Source: Paragonimus skrjabini miyazakii (taxonomy: Eukaryota; Platyhelminthes; Trematoda; Plagiorchiida; Troglotrematidae). Taken from it: DNA of 64,000 bases. Each line of letters begins with the position of its first letter. Within the stretch, counting starts at the first letter, position 1. Position numbers and translations under genes: made by a program. The stretch lies in the NCBI GenBank assembly GCA_014338405.1, contig JTDE01002122.1, forward strand, positions 35,773 through 99,772. Direction: 5' to 3'. Shown here piece after piece: positions 1 through 13,441 of this stretch. The notes under the pieces are model-generated. The model did no database searches and was not told the DNA's origin. It worked only from the letters and a program-made list of their open reading frames with translations.

Positions 1-3000
1 TGAATATCCATACATCCATCGACGTGTGTTCAATGCAAGTTTTAATTACCTCGTCGCCGATGGTGATTCGTATTACATCGTGGTTTCTACGACTATCCAT
101 GCCCGTAAGCTTTTCCTATTGAGCTGAACTTATCTAAATACTAAAAGCAACCATGATAAACGGTGCATTATTCATATGATAAGATAGTCAGTTTCTGCAA
201 CGCCGCACATCATGGATTGGTGCGTCATGTCAGATTAGTCGACAGTTTATTTTGCCCACGTGGATGGATGCGTTGACAAGGATCGTAAAAGTTTGTTGAA
301 TATGAGTGAAAGTAATTAAGTTTGTTTACTGATTTCTCCACTGATTGACTCACCTTGAACTTTCCAGTTGGACTTTGAAACAGATTGCTCATCACTGGTT
401 GGACTGTAGCAGACCATCGAACGGTATTCCCGACAAGTTCGCTTCGAAAATTCCCCTGTTATTAAATGTGAATACGATTGAGTAAGCGAGCAAACAAACA
501 AACGAAACTTAGGTTCCATACTTTTTGTGAATTTGCAGAGATTCAAAAAGCGCTCTCAATGGGGTGGATAATTGATTGCCTCTACTAACAGTGTGTCCTC
601 TGTACAGGACGCAGCAGGCTTTCTATTTCTGACGGTCGGCGATGAATCTAACACATGAAATTAAAGTTGTTTTTGACGGTAAAGTGAAATTCGAGATACA
701 AATTTGGTCACAGCCTTATGTGTTTAGTGTTAATAGGTTGTGATATGTCGTCTTCTGGGAACGGACGAACTTAACCAGTTGGACGGGAAATCTGAGTGCT
801 TCATTGGCGATCGTACCAATGTGACTATGCTAGCCAATTCTTCCCTAGATCTTTTTTAATTCATTTGGACCCCAAATTATTCCAGACGAAATTAAAATGC
901 TGTGTCACGAGCTACTTAGTGTATAGTTGTGTTTGAGGATTAGGAACGGCGATTGGATTGCAAAACTTTTACCGTCGCTATTGAATGATCGCCGTCATGG
1001 GCTTCGACTGTAGTCCCCATTTGATTCGGTTTGAAAGAATAAAGCACAGTTCCGCTAATGTCATCTCATTTATATTATGCTGTTCTAGATTAGGAGAAAT
1101 AATCGTCTATTGAACATTGCACAACACTAATATCGTCGGGGCTCTATGAAATTTAAATATTTCCTCAAAAAAGAAGTAAATCCATCAAATAAATATGGCA
1201 CTTCATGTACTGTGCTTTTTGTTTTAAAGGGGTTGTTTCTTGAAGACTGAATGATAGACGCTAACGTTTAGGTCTGACAGACAAATTAAGGGCCTTGTAC
1301 AGGGTCGATCACATAATCACATTAGCAAGCGTTTAGCCACAGCATCTCAAGAGTGCAGTTCAGGTGGTCCAAACATTTATTTGAGTATACACTTTTTGTA
1401 GTTACCTCGAAGCAAACAACTCATTGCTTCGACTGATAACTTCAACGAATTCTACTCGGTGAACCACGCTGGGTGTCTGATCCCTAGGAAGGTGCGGGTA
1501 ACATGCGTACTAGACGAACAAACAAATCCTTGGGTTACAATAACCGCCCAAGTAGTATTGGACGAACTTTAGACATTCAACTCTCTTTACGTTAAATCTT
1601 ATCGCAGTATCTAAGCTTCCGATGAGGTTTTGCAAGTCATCTGGTAAATCACATATCGTGTGTGGTCCACGCCGTTGAGTCACTTCTAATCAGCGAGTCT
1701 ACCAAATTATTTACATGGCACCAACATTTCTCAAAACTGTGAGCAGACAAAACACATATACAAGAATGTAACCTAACAAACATGAGCTCCATTTCATTTT
1801 TTAAATGCTGTCCACTGCTCTTACGCGCATATACCGGAAAGCTACTCAGCTACACACGTTTATAAGGAATGAGACCAAACGCACATCAACTGGGACCAGT
1901 TTACTTAGGTTTTACAGCACGTATGTTTTAGCCGTTAGTTAATTCACGGTAAATAAACGGAACCCTCCATGCCTTGGAAACCAACCCACTTAACTCGGAA
2001 ACATGTTGACCCTTCGAACATCCAGTTCCATTGTTAAACTCGTATATTGCGGGAAACTCGAAGATCCTGGAGCACTCAAAGCGATTTGTTTCAGCTGTAC
2101 GACAGTCTTCCAACTTCTCATTGACCCTTTGCTATGTAAACATAGCGAGGGATTTCAGCTGACCTAGTTAGTCATGGTATTTGAATTTCCCAAACAGTTC
2201 AGACACGTGCATGTGTATTCACGCGAAACGGTGTGCTGGTTGTTCAAGTTGTCGAATTCACAGCAATAACAACAAGATCAGGGGTCAAGAGTTGCTAGCT
2301 CAGCTTTCCACATAAAGTGGCGCTTGGTACAAAAACAGGTTGCCATTTCGCACATTTTCAGTTTGAATGTAACGCGAATTCTCCAATGACCGATCACAGG
2401 CTACTCTGGTTATTAGCGGGTGCGATTGTGAATGAGTGATACCGAAACGGGCACTGAACACAGTACAGACTGGACAGTTTGGAAATATGTTCATCCATAT
2501 CAGTGGGGTAACTGCAGTTCAGGCTACCGAAAAGAAAGTCAGTTTCGTAAATCCGAATCATGGTTTTTCGCCAGTGTGTGAGACAAACCACGCTGGAATG
2601 CTTTCACTTTCTAGCACAGCTAGTCAGCTTACTTCGGTATGTAGGAGATGCAAATGCAACTGTGTCTATTTTGTTTGTTTTCTGAGCAGCCTAGGTATGT
2701 CACAAGTACATGGAAGCTGATCGTCAGGGTGAGACTAAACGGATGAGAGATATGAAGTTAGTGTTGGAAGGGCGTGATCCGTAAACAATATGGAAAAAAA
2801 GTAGGAGTTATAATCACTGGTAGATAAGGTATTCAATTATATAGCGTAATGACTGCCACTTTGCAGAATAACAGCATGTGGTACCGACAAAAGTGTGGCC
2901 TTGTTAGTAGCACGTGATCCTTGGTGAGTTAAAATTTTAAACTGCTACCGGCTATTGCTAAAGCACCCTACATGGCACACAGCTTAAGTTTAGCAGAGAT

Positions 3001-3145
3001 GAGAAGATCTTAGGAAGCAAGTCTGTCTTGACAAACTGTTTTATGTTTACTTGAACCTTAAACTGACATCGACATCAGATTATTCTCTATTTTTCACAAA
3101 TACGACCTGTCATTTTATGCGAAACAGTATCGTACTCAACATCAC
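1..3145. other. No supported feature
   Basis: Only short chance frames. One plus-strand frame of 94 codons (2436-2720) has no splice context or recognisable motif. Confidence 0.5.
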
Positions 3146-3156
3146 TCATATCTCAC

Positions 3157-3736
3157 CGTTTGTTTGTCGAGTAAATTCCGAGTTCCGGGGTTCCATCACG
3201 TATGCCAGTTGTGTCTGACCGTCGAGGAAAGCTTCGGTGTTTCTCTTTTTTCCATCAAGTTCATCTGAATGCCCGTCGGAGTTACCAGCCATTCCGATCT
3301 CAAACTTTTGAGAATTGCACTGATTTTTAGCTTCGAATTCGTGATCCTCGAAATCGCTCGTGATAGTTTGAGGGCTGTCAGGATCGTTTTCCATTGTACC
3401 GCTAGGCAACTGAGGTGTGTGTGGCTGACTAAAAGGATGAAAGACTGAAGAATACGGAGTTTTCATCCTGGATTCTGTTGTTGGGCGTATATGAGGGCAC
3501 GATGAGTAGGTAACAGGTACATTAAAATAGCTCTCATGCAACCCTGTAGGTGAACTAATCAGCTGATCAGGGCTTTTTGCTAGACGATTCGTAGAGCAGT
3601 GCTGATTTTCGGTCTTAGTTAGGGTGCACAAATGTTCGGGACTGCTGACAGAGTGATTCGTTGATCCATTTTCGGGATAGCCTTGCAACACCATGCAGCG
3701 GTTACCTTGGTATCGATTCAACAGTGCAGTATGCAT
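3157..3736 (-). CDS. Candidate coding exon (about 193 codons), Ser/Thr/Pro-rich, unknown
   Basis: This is the longest uninterrupted frame in the left third of the window, starting at an ATG (3736-3734). The nominal stop lies just beyond a good splice donor (AACG|gtgaga at 3156), so the real exon probably ends at 3157. The product is low in hydrophobic residues and rich in S, T, P, N and H, with an acidic patch (SDFEDHEFE) followed by a basic KKR, the composition of a disordered region in a regulatory or nuclear protein. No domain is recognised. Nothing clearly coding was found on either side. Confidence 0.4.
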
Positions 3737-4380
3737 CCGAACAGAATCGTTTACAAGTCCCCAACGGGAACTTTTAAATTGATATATGGCAGCATTTTTG
3801 ATAAGTGGTTCCGGATAGGTTTCTATAAAAACAGGACATTACAAAGAATCGATAACGAAGGAAAATCCTCAGTAAATACAGAACATGTCACTGTTCTCTA
3901 GTATACTTTGATGGTTTGAAACTGTTTAGCCTCTCTTGCAGTCATAACTAATGGGGTTGTAAACGATCCACCTCACCAACCGGTGTACAGTTCGTTTGCG
4001 CAAAAGTCTGAATGCCTATACGGTTGACCGGTTGTTGTGCATAATACGAGTGAGTCAGTAGTTAGCTCATTTCTAAGTCCCACTCATGGTCTTTCTTCCC
4101 TCTCTTCCAATTTAATTTCTGTTGTACCTTGTATTCATAACCCTATTTTTTCCTGATTATTCCGTTAATAGCTCGCCAGTTTTTGTTAATCTACAAACCC
4201 TACCTACTTTTGCACATTGAAGCAATTAACTTATTGTACACATTGTTAGAGTCCTAAGATTTTCATCCCATAGTTTCATCATTCTCATAAACGACTCACT
4301 CGTCATCCGCGACGATGTTTGCGGGATTCAGTGTATTCAGTGTATTTCACGAAACATACCTAAAACATACCTTTTAAGAT

Positions 4381-4660
4381 TTGTATAACCTGGACATCAC
4401 CCATAGTTGATAGCAGCCGTCGCAATCTCATGGACTTTTCAGCTGGCCTCTTTCGAGGAGAATCACTAGACTCGAGTTTTGCTCTCATTAGAGTTCGTCA
4501 GTAGTGCATATCTTCACGACTACCGGGACTAGAACTCTGGCCACGCCTTCATGAGGCAACCGTGTTTACCACTGTGTCATTCACCTCACATTAGGCACGA
4601 CCGAATTATAATCGTATGTGAACGCTCAACCACTTTCGCTCGTGAATAGTGCTCTGATTG
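4381..4660 (-). mobile_element. tRNA-derived SINE, copy 1
   Basis: Read on the minus strand, a head ending in gagcgttcacata is followed by a tRNA-like core: an A-box-like acacagtggtaaacacgg, then a decayed B box at gagttctagtcccgg. The body (gcactactgacga, ctctaatgagagc, aaactcgagtctag) and the tail (gtgatgtcca) follow. The same order of blocks recurs at 23.8, 25.8 and 52.0 kb, which defines the family. Confidence 0.75.
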
Positions 4661-4794
4661 TCTGATCTCATCGAGAAAATGTGGTTAGTAATGGAGGATG
4701 TGGTCAGCTAGCCACTGGCCATTTCACCAAGGCACTGCCAGATGTATTCGATTATTACCATTAATACTATTATTGCTATTGTTAGTCCGTTTTC

Positions 4795-5015
4795 CGAAAG
4801 TTGGATTTCCTCCAAAAGCCACTTTCAAAAAGAAGCGCTAGACACTAGTTAGGGCTCGTCAGTGTGTATATTCTTGCAAATACAAGGATTTAAACTCCGG
4901 CTGTACTTCCGTGAGGCAGCTGCCTGGACCATTACGGCACTGGCCTTATATCAGACATAAATGAGCTACTGTGTGAACACCTAATCACTCCACTCTTATG
5001 AATAATGACCAAGTA
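4795..5015 (-). mobile_element. tRNA-derived SINE, copy 2, strongly diverged
   Basis: The same block order as copy 1 on the same strand (Cacttt..aagaagcgctaga, ggctcgtcagt, aggatttaaactccgg, cgtgaggcagc), with many substitutions. It lies 135 bp from copy 1, so two insertions sit nearly in tandem. Confidence 0.6.
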
Positions 5016-5019
5016 GCCG

Positions 5020-8000
5020 TATCATGTCCATATGAGACACAGTTACTGTCTGTTATTTCCTATAGATAACCCTGCAACCAGCACTTCTGAGTCTAGAAAA
5101 TATCTCTTATTATATTAAACCTGTTCAGAAATATTTCAGTAACGCTTAGATATCATATCGACGTTATGTTGATCCTGATTCGACTCAAGCATTTAGAGCC
5201 AGTGACGCTTGTGCCAGACTGATGATAATGTTCGTCCGATCCGTAGACTTCCTATTATCGATAATGAACTTGAGGTTATTTATTCAGTCTAAATTCCCGA
5301 AGTCAGAATTAGTAGGAACAACTTTTTGCCCGATCATGCGCAAAATCTCCTAACCCTGAAGCGATTTTAGGACCACTTGTGGTGCGCTACAACCAACTTT
5401 GGATTTCATTCGAAGCTCATTCCAATGAGCATCGCCCGGTGACCTAGTCCATCAGGTAGAAGGCCGATACCGAAATGAAACCGTGAAGTTCTACGAAGAG
5501 TAAGCCATCTTCTCTTTCTTTTTGAGCCAGTTAACGAAGTCATGAGTCCTAAAATTCTTATTTTGTGTGGACTGAGTACATTTAGACAAAGAGCTACTGA
5601 TCCTCCAGAAAGGACAACGGTCTGCACAAACTTGAAATGAATATCCAATGGAAAGTCGCTTACTGATACGTTCCTACATCTATGATTGAGGTTCACCTCT
5701 ACTAGTTTGCTAGTGACCCATACAAGCTCTAATTCATCTGAGATAGACCAATAACATTACGATCGGGAAAAACACAAGGCGAAAAACGAAAGTTCTATGA
5801 TGTAAGTGTTTCAGACCAATTACTTCAAGTGATATCACAACCGACACTAACTGAACTAACGACGCACTGGACGAGGACGTCAGCTACTTACTTGAAGGCT
5901 GTTGGCTCCATTCTCAATTTGTTATCTCCACATACAGTTGGAAGAATTACGAACGTGAGCACGATCATATGTTGGTTTAACAGTAATTATCATGAAAGCT
6001 TAGGTCATGACAGATTCGTGGTCTTGTGACCGTGTCCGTTGAAAAAGACGGTCAGCTGAGATTGACTCTTCCTTTAGTGCAACTGGGACGTTAAGCTGTC
6101 CCAAGTTAAGGTTATTCTGTTTCATAGCTTGTAATCATAAGCCGGATTTCTAAAGTCCGTTTTAGTTTTGGTCATCAGTATAGTAGTTGGTCACAGTTTA
6201 GAAACCGACAATACTATATTAACCGGTGTTTACTCCGATTCATTTTATTCACTACCTCCTCGAATATCTTTCTGAGGGTAAGATAAACAAAGTTGTTGTA
6301 ATATATTAACAACTTATTGATCTAAATGAATAATTTCTGCCGCAGATTTTACATATAAACTGATTCTAACCATATAGAGTCGATCAAATACCGAAGGAGA
6401 TAGTTGGTTACATGAGAAACAAAGTTTCAGCGAACAGACTGTTTTCGATAAATTCTCCTCTTTGGCTGGTACAATTATATAAATAAATAGTTAGTTTCAT
6501 TAGGTTCATCTCAAAACGAATACTCCGGGAAATGTCACCATGAACAGGCCAGTGACATTCGTATAAACCGTGTTTTTCAAACTGCTTTGAATTTGCACAT
6601 GTTTGCGAAAGCAACACAATTTTTAAAAAGTGCTTTTAAACTCTGTCTGTTCCCGCTCATTTTAGTAAGTCGCGAGGCCACAATGTTTCCGATGACTGAG
6701 GTTCTCTTCTTCCATTAAACTAAATATCGCAGGCACGTTGCGTGACGTCCACCTTCTCAGTTTCTATGGCTTTTTTCGTATATATTTTAAGTCTAAGATA
6801 GTCTTCCTGCGTGTAAGAGTGTTCCATCTTGCTAATGTGAACAGTCTCTACGACGGAAATTTTGTGACTTAATCAACCGAAATGAGCGAGTGCGTTTAGT
6901 CAGGGTCACGAACACTCGAACAAAGGCAGCTTGAATTTCATCAGAAACTCCTGGTTATATAAGTGCTTCCTACGAGACGGTTACTAATGTGGTCAAGCGA
7001 AGTGAATTATTTTCAAGAGGAATTTCAGAAGAGACGTATTATGTGCAGGGTCGTATCTGACACAATTTCCAGTTTTCTCATCTCTACACAATCAGTAATT
7101 AATTGTCCGATAGACGACCGACAGATTACTTTTATAAAACAGAAACAATAATCCCATAACTAAAAAGCAAGTAAACACCGTGCCCTGGACATTGCTGATC
7201 AGACATTCCCAGAAATGTGGTGCAGCACCTCAAAAAATCTATCTCCACTGTTTTCTTTTAAGTGTAAGCCCGATGGGTTGAGTTAAGTGATCGTCTCACA
7301 TATTTAAAATTACACTTTTTGAGAATGTACGATCAGTTTGTAATACTAGTCTGCTTCTTGTCCAAAACATCGTTTCATCTAGTATACAAAGTGTAAATTG
7401 TGACCTTAGAATGGTATTAGTAGAGGGGGAAAAATGATAATTTGAATAAAATCTGGTTGTGCATATCACACAACACATTCTATCTCCAGTTTAGTGACAG
7501 TTGTAAACTTTTTGTTCATTTCTTGATGCACTTCACGTTAGGTATATTTAGTAGGATGTAAAAATGTGATGAATTTTCTCAACTTGTCGACACCTCATTG
7601 CTAGTTGGACGGAATCAAACTAATCCCAATAATTTTGAATATGAGGATACTTACGAACCAGTTAGTATGCAATGACAGACAGGTCGGTCTCCTCAAGCTG
7701 TACCTACCACACACTCAACCTAACATAAAGACGTACACAAACATGCCTCGATAACTGACTCAGTCTTCGGTTCTGACCAAATGACATTGTGAGGTGGAAT
7801 GACGTCACTGGAAGATTTAAACACTAAATCAAGTTAAAACACCCTTTGTCGTAAGGCCATATAGGTATACTAGACTGCGATCTGTAATAGGTTTTATACA
7901 TGTTTCTACGTTATCGGCTGTTGTATGAAAATCAAATTCAATTTGAATATCATTTTGTGACATCACTTCCGCCGGGCTCTCACTGTTGGTTTCAAAGTCA

Positions 8001-8909
8001 ACATCTTTACCCCTTGGGCATATAGTGCCTATCCTTGATCCGCTATAGCCACTCGTTTCCTACCCCATTTACAGCTCTGCAGCTAACCGTCTTGTAACTT
8101 CGCACCAGAAACAGGATTCTATTACGAATATTACAATGATAAAGCATGCCTGAAAAGATGAGGATATTTTGCAGAGGTGCACTCATGATCCTTGGGAATT
8201 TTCTCTGTTGTGACAATCAACACTTTCGAAGTCAGTACAGTCAGTGTTTAGCGATGATCAGTTATTAGATTTACCGATTGTTTGGCAATTTTGTCTGCTG
8301 CTGAAAAATGTTCACTCAACTAGATCTTTCATTTATATGATGCATAAACAATACTGATGCAAAGTGAAATATATCTACCCTTATTTATGCTAGACCCGGT
8401 TTTGATAAGTTACCTGGCGTAAAACGTTCCTAGTTGCACAATGCTCTGCTTAGTGGTAGCAGGATTGAGGTTAGTTTGCACAGCCTACTGATTTCTATGA
8501 CATGCACGTCACGTTCATAAAGAGTTGGTGCTAGTCCAGGGGTCTGGTTAATCTGAAATTGGCTTTATTACAGAATAGTGTCATTACTGAAGTTCAGTCG
8601 TATTTGACTGCGTTTTATGTGGGTTAATAAGCAGACTCGTTTGTCAGTTAAGTAATCAGTTCTAAGCAGGCAGGCACTTTATCATAACCGACTCTCACTC
8701 CTGTTCACATTCGCTAAGTAAAGGTAGTCAGAATGAGCATGGAACCAGCACCATTTTGTGTTATGGCTTAACTTATTATCCACCGGCCACTTACCTCCAT
8801 TCAATTCTGATCTTTGTGATTCTAACAGACGAATTGAGACGGAATATGTCCATTCATTTAGACCAACTGGGAATCGGTGAATAACAAAGCAATTAATTGA
8901 ATCTCCTTG
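5020..8909. other. No supported feature
   Basis: AT-rich sequence. A minus-strand frame at 5406-5696 lacks splice borders. No repeats of the families seen elsewhere were noticed. Confidence 0.5.
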
Positions 8910-9304
8910 TCACAAGCTATCCTGGTAGGGGAGGTGGTCTAGTATCATTTGGCTCGTGAAATAAACGAATGATGACAATAAATTCTTTCTTGGTGGTTTT
9001 CCTTGATGCATCCACAGGTGATTAAATCTGTTGTGTATAAACATCACAAAAGAACTTTGCATCGGGACGCTTTCACTCATTTTGGTGATAATTGGTACAA
9101 ACCTGCGACTTGGGCTGGATAGTATCGCTCCCAACAAAAAGATGACGCCAGTTAAACCAGTGTGACAAGTTATTTTCAACTAATCGCCCTATCACCAACT
9201 GTTTCTGGCTAAACGTATCCGTCCAATTATGTACACTATCAAGTTTAAATATATGTTCTGTTGAAACACCAATCGGTTTATTTGTGGTGACGGCCGAAGT
9301 TGGT
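8910..9304 (-). other. Possible pair of short exons, weak
   Basis: On the minus strand an acceptor-like cacaatcag precedes a 36-codon open segment (9304-9196) ending at TTG|gtgata. After an 81-bp gap with a ctatccag acceptor the frame continues from 9114 for 13 codons to a stop at 9075-9073. The alternative frame from 9114 stays open to 8910. Borders and phases can be made to agree, but no protein family is recognised, so this could be chance. Confidence 0.2.
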
Positions 9305-9439
9305 CTGATTGTGATAGGCAGGTCAAGTGGATGAAAATACACTAATGAAGCCTGTATTTTGTCGAATGATTCCTACCAGTATTACCAGCGCAATTTGCCG
9401 TCTGCTGAGTCGAAACTTTACCTTCAGCCTGCTGATGAG

Positions 9440-9640
9440 TAGTATGGGATTTGTAAGATATCCGCATCAAGTTTTGTACGAATGAAGTCAAACAGTGTGG
9501 GTGTCGTGTTTAACATGTTATTGATAAATGGATTGAGAATTACAACACTCCTGAGGAAGGCTACCCGAGGTGGTTGAAACGTAGAGTATTACAACTTGCT
9601 CATAACGTTGTGTTATTCTCAATCTATTTATCAGTATGGG
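9440..9640 (+). repeat. Foldback repeat with a hammerhead-ribozyme-like core, copy 1
   Basis: Inverted arms at 9521-9546 and 9607-9632 (core of the arm gattgagaat) differ by few bases. Between them, 9551-9557 reads ctgagga, fitting the conserved CUGANGA of hammerhead ribozymes. A hairpin with a GCTACC/GGTGGT stem (two G-T pairs) and a CGA loop follows, then gaaac at 9576-9580, fitting the GAAA box. A homologous repeat lies at 23585-23825. Whether helices I and III and a cleavage site exist is not shown. Confidence 0.5.
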
Positions 9641-9715
9641 ATTCGGTTAAGTTAACTTGAACATCACTCACAACCGAGCACTACTCGCATTATCGCAGAA
9701 TTTCTAGCCTACCTA

Positions 9716-9915
9716 TTTCAAAAAGAAGCACTAAACTTGGGTTTTGGTTATGTTACAGCTCCTAAGTAGTGCATCTGCTTGCCACAACAGAGGCTTGAAC
9801 TCCGGCCATACATCCATTAGACAACCGTGCTGACCACTGTGACAGCGACCGCACGTTAGGCACGATCAAATTATCACTGCGGAACGCTCAGCTAATTTTC
9901 TTTGTGGATGGCTGG
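9716..9915 (-). mobile_element. tRNA-derived SINE, copy 3
   Basis: A minus-strand copy with the family's head (gagcgttccgcag, atcgtgcctaacgtg), a core acagtggtcagcacggttg, a B box ggagttcaagcc and the body (gcactacttaggagct). Its far end (aaagaagcac in plus orientation) is the usual arm sequence, cut short. Confidence 0.65.
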
Positions 9916-12900
9916 CTGGTAACGGCCAGAACGCAAAAACTATGATAGAGCCTGGGCCAATGCCAATCACCGAATTCAGCTGTCGATGCTAAGGCATTTT
10001 TTCAGCCCAGTCGCCCTCTAGTAGACTTAAACGCTCTCTGTAGGGATTAAGAACCTAACCGACACTCGTGAAAGCTGAATGAACTTCTTTGGGAATCACA
10101 AAGTTAAACCTCTATTGTGTATGGTTTACATATGCGTGAAAGATAAAAAGCATTTAAGTCTAGGTGGAAGACCGGCTGTAAGATATTTTGCTAGACATCT
10201 ATAGGGCGAAGAGAGATACAACTGTCCTGAGAGTTTGCAGGGCAAGCGGACCAATTAAACAGGCTGCCTGACGTTCCAAACAACGACGTGGCAGTGAAGC
10301 AGGTTTTAACTGCTATCAATCACATGACCAATAAATACAAAAGCAGAGAAAGCAAAACTGACATGCCGGGAAAGTGTGTAATTTAAAAATGACCCTAAGC
10401 TAAAATTTGAGTTTTACATATTTTGGAGAACAATGAAACCACGTAAAGTTTCGACTACGGAAGGGTAACCGTTTTTAGCGTTCAAAATGTAACCTAAGGT
10501 TCACCAAGGGTTTCGTTTTTTGATTATGCATCGGAGTGCACCTATCTACCACCAAAAGTTGATTCAATCTACTGAAGTCATGCTATGTGAACTGAGCTTA
10601 GTTTGGATAAAACGAAATTTTTTCACAAGAAGGTCAGATACGAAACGATAGCATCGTCAAAACATCGAACCATCATGTCCATGTTCTTGTAGGTGAACTG
10701 CTTCCCAAACGCAAACCTACTAGAGTAAAATCCACTTTGAGTGAAAAAAGCAACACAGTGTATCAAACATGACAGTTCGATGGAGTATTGTCGCCTACCT
10801 ATCTGCCTGGTATTCTACGTGTTGGTTACAAATTTACTTGAAGTAATACGGAACACTAGTGATACCTACCGTGAAGACCCACAAAAACACAAGTTGTTAA
10901 TATAAAATGTACGTACAGGAAGTGTCACTGAGTTGCACCAAGATACACTCTCATTATGTCGTGCTGTCACTCAAGAATGCACCACACAGTGGGACTGTTG
11001 ATATTCTGTGCACTCTGAATACTAGTCAGACTAAACAATTATGCTACTACGCTGAGAAATTTTAAGGGATGGTTTTGTTTTCAACTGAGTACACCCCATT
11101 TAATTTTGACAGATTTGTTTACTAAAAAGTTATGGATGTGCCATGTGACAATCCAATCGGATCTATGTTGACCTGAATTTTTTTGGAAAGTGCTGATCAC
11201 CAAAAATAGCAGTGAGTTGACTGTGTTGGTCTCCACAATCCACAGATGGACTGTGTTTTGTCGAGTTTACTGGTTATATTCAGGTCAATCAACGTTATAC
11301 GCCATTGGATTCTCCTCATTCAAACCGATTGGCTGGACTACCTATCACATGTTTTTGTCTTAGAAACAACCTTCAAATGATTTTCAAAATGTCACTGTCT
11401 AAATACAGACAATGTATCTTTTAAAAAAAACTTGGCAAACACCTTCAACTTAAAACAAGTCGCACTATTCTATTTAGTAATAACCTAGGCGATTTAGTGG
11501 GAATGGTCCGACATATGTTCAGTATGCAATGGTTTAATAGATCAGGTGAGCTATGATAAAGCAGTTTGGATTGGTAACAAAACGATTTGAGTTCAGCTTA
11601 GGTATTTCCTTCTGCTAAGTACAAATAATGATGAATTGTTCAGAAAGCGTCAAGTCACAAAGTATTAAACAAAAAAGCTTATTACGTCAAGAGGGAAGTA
11701 ACGTTGACTGGGAGTCACTGCTATGTATATTTTCTCCGTCCGGAAATGTCCACTCACCTGGAAAGATGACGGAAGAAATATCCCGGAATGAGCTCATACC
11801 GTAGTGTTCTCCACATCGAAGGGTGTGCATAATTACTGATTGTTTACTTGTTTTCGTCTAATTCTTGCTTCCAATTTCCTGTGATAGTCTACCTATTGTG
11901 ATTGGGGCAACGGTATGGCGGCAACTGTGACCTCTGCCTTATGGGCTAGCCTTTCGGCCTGGAAATTGTTGTCCCCCTCTGCGGACAATTACGAAGTTAC
12001 GGCGAGAACAGGCGGAAGGTGTCTGGTCAATTTTCTATCCCCTTGACCAATCGAATTGTAGAAGCGTGGCAGCCGAGTTGGTGACCACGTGTCACTTGTG
12101 TGCCGTGTGTCTTGATTGGCCGAGTGATTGGTGATAGTTCACGGACAACAATATAACTAATACATTGTTGATGTGAGTACTACAAGAGGGTCTGACTACA
12201 GTACAATTTACACACGACGAATCGAACAACACCCTGAGATGATTACAAGAAGTAATGTAGAAAGCTTGCACACAGTTAGACATAAAGTCAGATACAAGTT
12301 CGCGTCGAAACTGATGGTTCAATTGCCGGCTTTCCTGAAAATCGCTTTTAATCCATCTGGCCCGTTCAAATAAGTTGGAGCTTCTTGATCTAACTGGCAG
12401 AGATTCTCTCAGACCTGTTCACTGAACTATGAGGGGTTTAGGTTAATTTTGCATGACTGTCACGCGCATCTATTTAACTTCAATTCTAATAGCTACTGAG
12501 TTTGGAGGGAGGTTCGAGTCAGAGCTGTTTCAACTTAACATCTAACAAAAGGGTAGTAAGTTCACATTAATAGAAATAGCAAACGTATCAGCTTTGAAAG
12601 ATGAAACGATACACAACGTTGCATTATAAGCAACAACACCAAAGAACAGCTGTTTGATTTAATTATTCCCGAAAAATGAACTAAGTAATTGTACAGACGG
12701 TGTAGTGACAACGCAGTTAACAAGTTATCAGGTTACAATGCAAATAACTTTAGAGGCTGAACCATTGACTAACTGATCATTTAAACTTGTAATTACTTTG
12801 GAGTTGCTGCACAAGATACGAGAGGACTAAAATTCCATGAATGGAAGTTCACACTTATATAATCTCAAGATAGTATCTGGAATTACACCGGGATACATAT

Positions 12901-13425
12901 GTTGTGACCAAGTCAAAGAGAGTATGAACGGATCAAAAAGAAGCCTGGTGGCGAACTTGCCGTGGCGAAGCGCTGTGGTTAGCAAGTATACTGAACCAGA
13001 GTCCGTATGAGCTTGAAAGTTGTTTGTGTAAACGACCCAAAATAGTGACGTCTTTTGTTTACTTTTCGGTGAATACCCACGGGGAAATATAAAACCATTA
13101 TGTCAATAGAAAATCATGAGGGATAATGTGTGCTAACGACAGAAACGTTTAAATTTGAATTTTCGGCACGAAGTTAGTAAAATTCTGGTTTTAGGGCAAT
13201 TAGTAGAATGTAAATTTCTCATGTAGTTGATAGAATTTCTCATTCACAAGCGCAATTACTGTAGCTATTATACTGCATTGTAGATGAACAAGTCATAAGG
13301 TTTCAGATTACCTGAGTAGTATTGTGGAACCTGGAATTAATAAACTCAAAACTATGTTTATAACCCGTGTCAGATCATTTGTCAGCCACAGGATAACTGT
13401 CTATCTTGCATGTCACTATAAGAGT

Positions 13426-13441
13426 TATATATATATATATA
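13426..13441. repeat. (TA)n microsatellite
   Basis: Eight TA units. Confidence 0.9.
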
